This document shows positions 5,947 through 6,666 of a stretch of DNA of 6,666 nucleotides, piece by piece. The notes under the pieces are model-generated. The model was not told the DNA's origin. It saw only the letters and a program-made list of their open reading frames with translations, and made no database searches. A program made the translations under genes and the position numbers. Position 1 is the stretch's first letter; each line of letters starts with the position of its first letter. Source of the stretch: Alphaproteobacteria bacterium (GTDB taxonomy: Bacteria; Pseudomonadota; Alphaproteobacteria; Kiloniellales; J153). The stretch is from NCBI GenBank assembly GCA_003693905.1, contig RFLL01000015.1, positions 1 to 6,666 of the forward strand, given 5' to 3'.

Positions 5947-6666
5947 ACATAGCGCGCTTCCCGTCGGGAGCGGGCCCGCGTCCGGACACGGCGATGCCGC
6001 CCCGCGCTCGGGGGCGGTGCGTGCTTCCTCCGGTACCGTGCCGGAGGCGTTGTTTCAACGCCTGATCGAAGCCGGCGATCCGGTATGCCTGAGCGATGCA
6101 CGGGGGCAGCGTCTTTATGCCAATCCGGCTTTCGAGCGTGTGGTCGCGGCGGCGGCACCGCTTGGCATCGATCCGGTACACAGCGATACGGCGGAGCTGT
6201 CACTGGTCATCGACGAGCGCACGGTGCGTTTCGCCATCCATCGCGACGCGGTCTTTCTCGACGAGACCGAATTCATGGTGACCCGCCTTGTGCCGGTGGG
6301 CGAGACCGAGGCCCTGCGCGATGCGCTGGCCGATGCCGTCGAGCGGCTGGAGGATATCACCCGTCTGGTGTCGGACTGGATCTGGGAAACCAATCGCAAC
6401 CTGGTGCTGACAATGGTCTCGCCGCGGGTCAGCGAGGCGCTCGGCTACCATCAGATCGAGCTGACCGGACGTCGCCTGAACGAACTGCCGACCACTCCCC
6501 ATCCCCTTCTCGACGAGCTTGCCGGTCCATCGGGGCGGCGGCCGTTTCGCGAGATCGCGGTCGAGATCGCCGACCGCAGCGGCAAGACGCGCCATTTCCT
6601 GCTCAGCGGACTGCCCGTCTATTGCCGCCGCACCGGCGATTTCCTCGGCTATCGCGGCACCGCCCA
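5930..6666 (+). CDS. Tandem PAS-domain sensor protein, N-terminal part (3' end cut by window edge)
   Basis: The frame stays open to the window edge, giving 245 codons from GTG 5930. Residues 1-38 are low-complexity; the conserved part starts near PEALFQRLIEAGDPVCLSDA (38-57), a divergent PAS domain including RLYANPAFERVV (61-72). A short helical linker, GETEALRDALADAVERLEDI (124-143), leads to a typical second PAS: SDWIWETNRNLVLTMVSPRV (148-167), then SEALGYHQIELTGR (168-181). A PAC-like stretch EIADRSGKTRHFLLSGLPVY (212-231) and FLGYRGTA (238-245) follows. No membrane helix is seen, so a cytoplasmic sensor is likely. A histidine kinase, perhaps hybrid, or a GGDEF/EAL output is expected past the edge but not visible. 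The start is uncertain: no in-frame ATG exists. GTG 5930 overlaps the DUF2336 stop by 17 bases, and GTG 6017 or GTG 6038 are later options. The overlap would fit translational coupling. Confidence 0.85.
   Translation, partial: MARRNKHSALPVGSGPASGHGDAAPRSGAVRASSGTVPEALFQRLIEAGDPVCLSDARGQRLYANPAFERVVAAAAPLGIDPVHSDTAELSLVIDERTVRFAIHRDAVFLDETEFMVTRLVPVGETEALRDALADAVERLEDITRLVSDWIWETNRNLVLTMVSPRVSEALGYHQIELTGRRLNELPTTPHPLLDELAGPSGRRPFREIAVEIADRSGKTRHFLLSGLPVYCRRTGDFLGYRGTA
5956..5971 (+). other. Hairpin at the DUF2336/PAS gene junction
   Basis: GCT-T-CCC (5956-5962) can pair with GGGAGC (5966-5971) around loop GTC with one bulged T, and a CGGGCCCG palindrome follows at 5971-5978. There is no T-run, so it is not a terminator. 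If the PAS gene starts at GTG 6017, the hairpin lies in the intercistronic gap and could tune expression of the second gene. If it starts at GTG 5930, the hairpin is inside the coding sequence. Confidence 0.3.

Noticed and set aside
1..6666. CRISPR arrays, tRNA or rRNA genes, insertion sequences, attachment sites
   Set aside because: No regularly spaced repeats, no RNA gene signatures, no transposase or integrase and no long terminal inverted repeats were seen.

Overview
The window is GC-rich with strongly GC-biased third codon positions. It looks like a chromosomal segment of an alphaproteobacterium, probably Rhodospirillales-like. The best evidence is the DUF2336 protein at 4768-5946, a family found mainly in Alphaproteobacteria, followed directly by a PAS-domain sensor gene. 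I see no mobile element, tRNA, rRNA, CRISPR array or phage gene. No database search was possible, so family calls rest on motifs read from the translations.

Layout. (1) 1-1715, minus strand: an almost complete AidB-type acyl-CoA dehydrogenase whose C-terminal end runs off the left edge. (2) 1716-1883: an AT-rich divergent intergenic region. (3) 1884-2657, plus: a CheA-P1-like HPt domain fused to a receiver-like domain that lacks the phospho-acceptor Asp. (4) 2815-3669, plus: a ten-helix EamA/DMT-type transporter. (5) 3673-4239, minus: a Nudix hydrolase, tail-to-tail with the transporter (3 bp between stop codons). (6) 4319-4579, minus: a small Ala/Pro-rich protein of unknown function. (7) 4580-4767: a second AT-rich divergent intergenic region with a plausible promoter, two TTAA-N7-TAAA motifs and a strong leader hairpin. 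(8) 4768-5946, plus: the DUF2336 protein. (9) about 5930 to the right edge, plus: the N-terminal part of a protein with two PAS domains, probably a sensor kinase or other signalling output protein.

How the genes may work together. The left part and the middle (acyl-CoA dehydrogenase, transporter, Nudix hydrolase) look like ordinary metabolic and housekeeping genes with no clear shared pathway. The coherent theme is signal transduction. The DUF2336 and PAS genes overlap or nearly abut and are probably co-transcribed from the promoter region at 4580-4767. The HPt/pseudo-receiver protein, about 2 kb upstream of that pair, could accept phosphate from a hybrid kinase such as the PAS protein may prove to be. 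That link is inference. No obviously new multi-gene system is evident. The items most worth a second look are the HPt/pseudo-receiver fusion, the DUF2336-PAS pair with its structured leader, and the small unknown protein.
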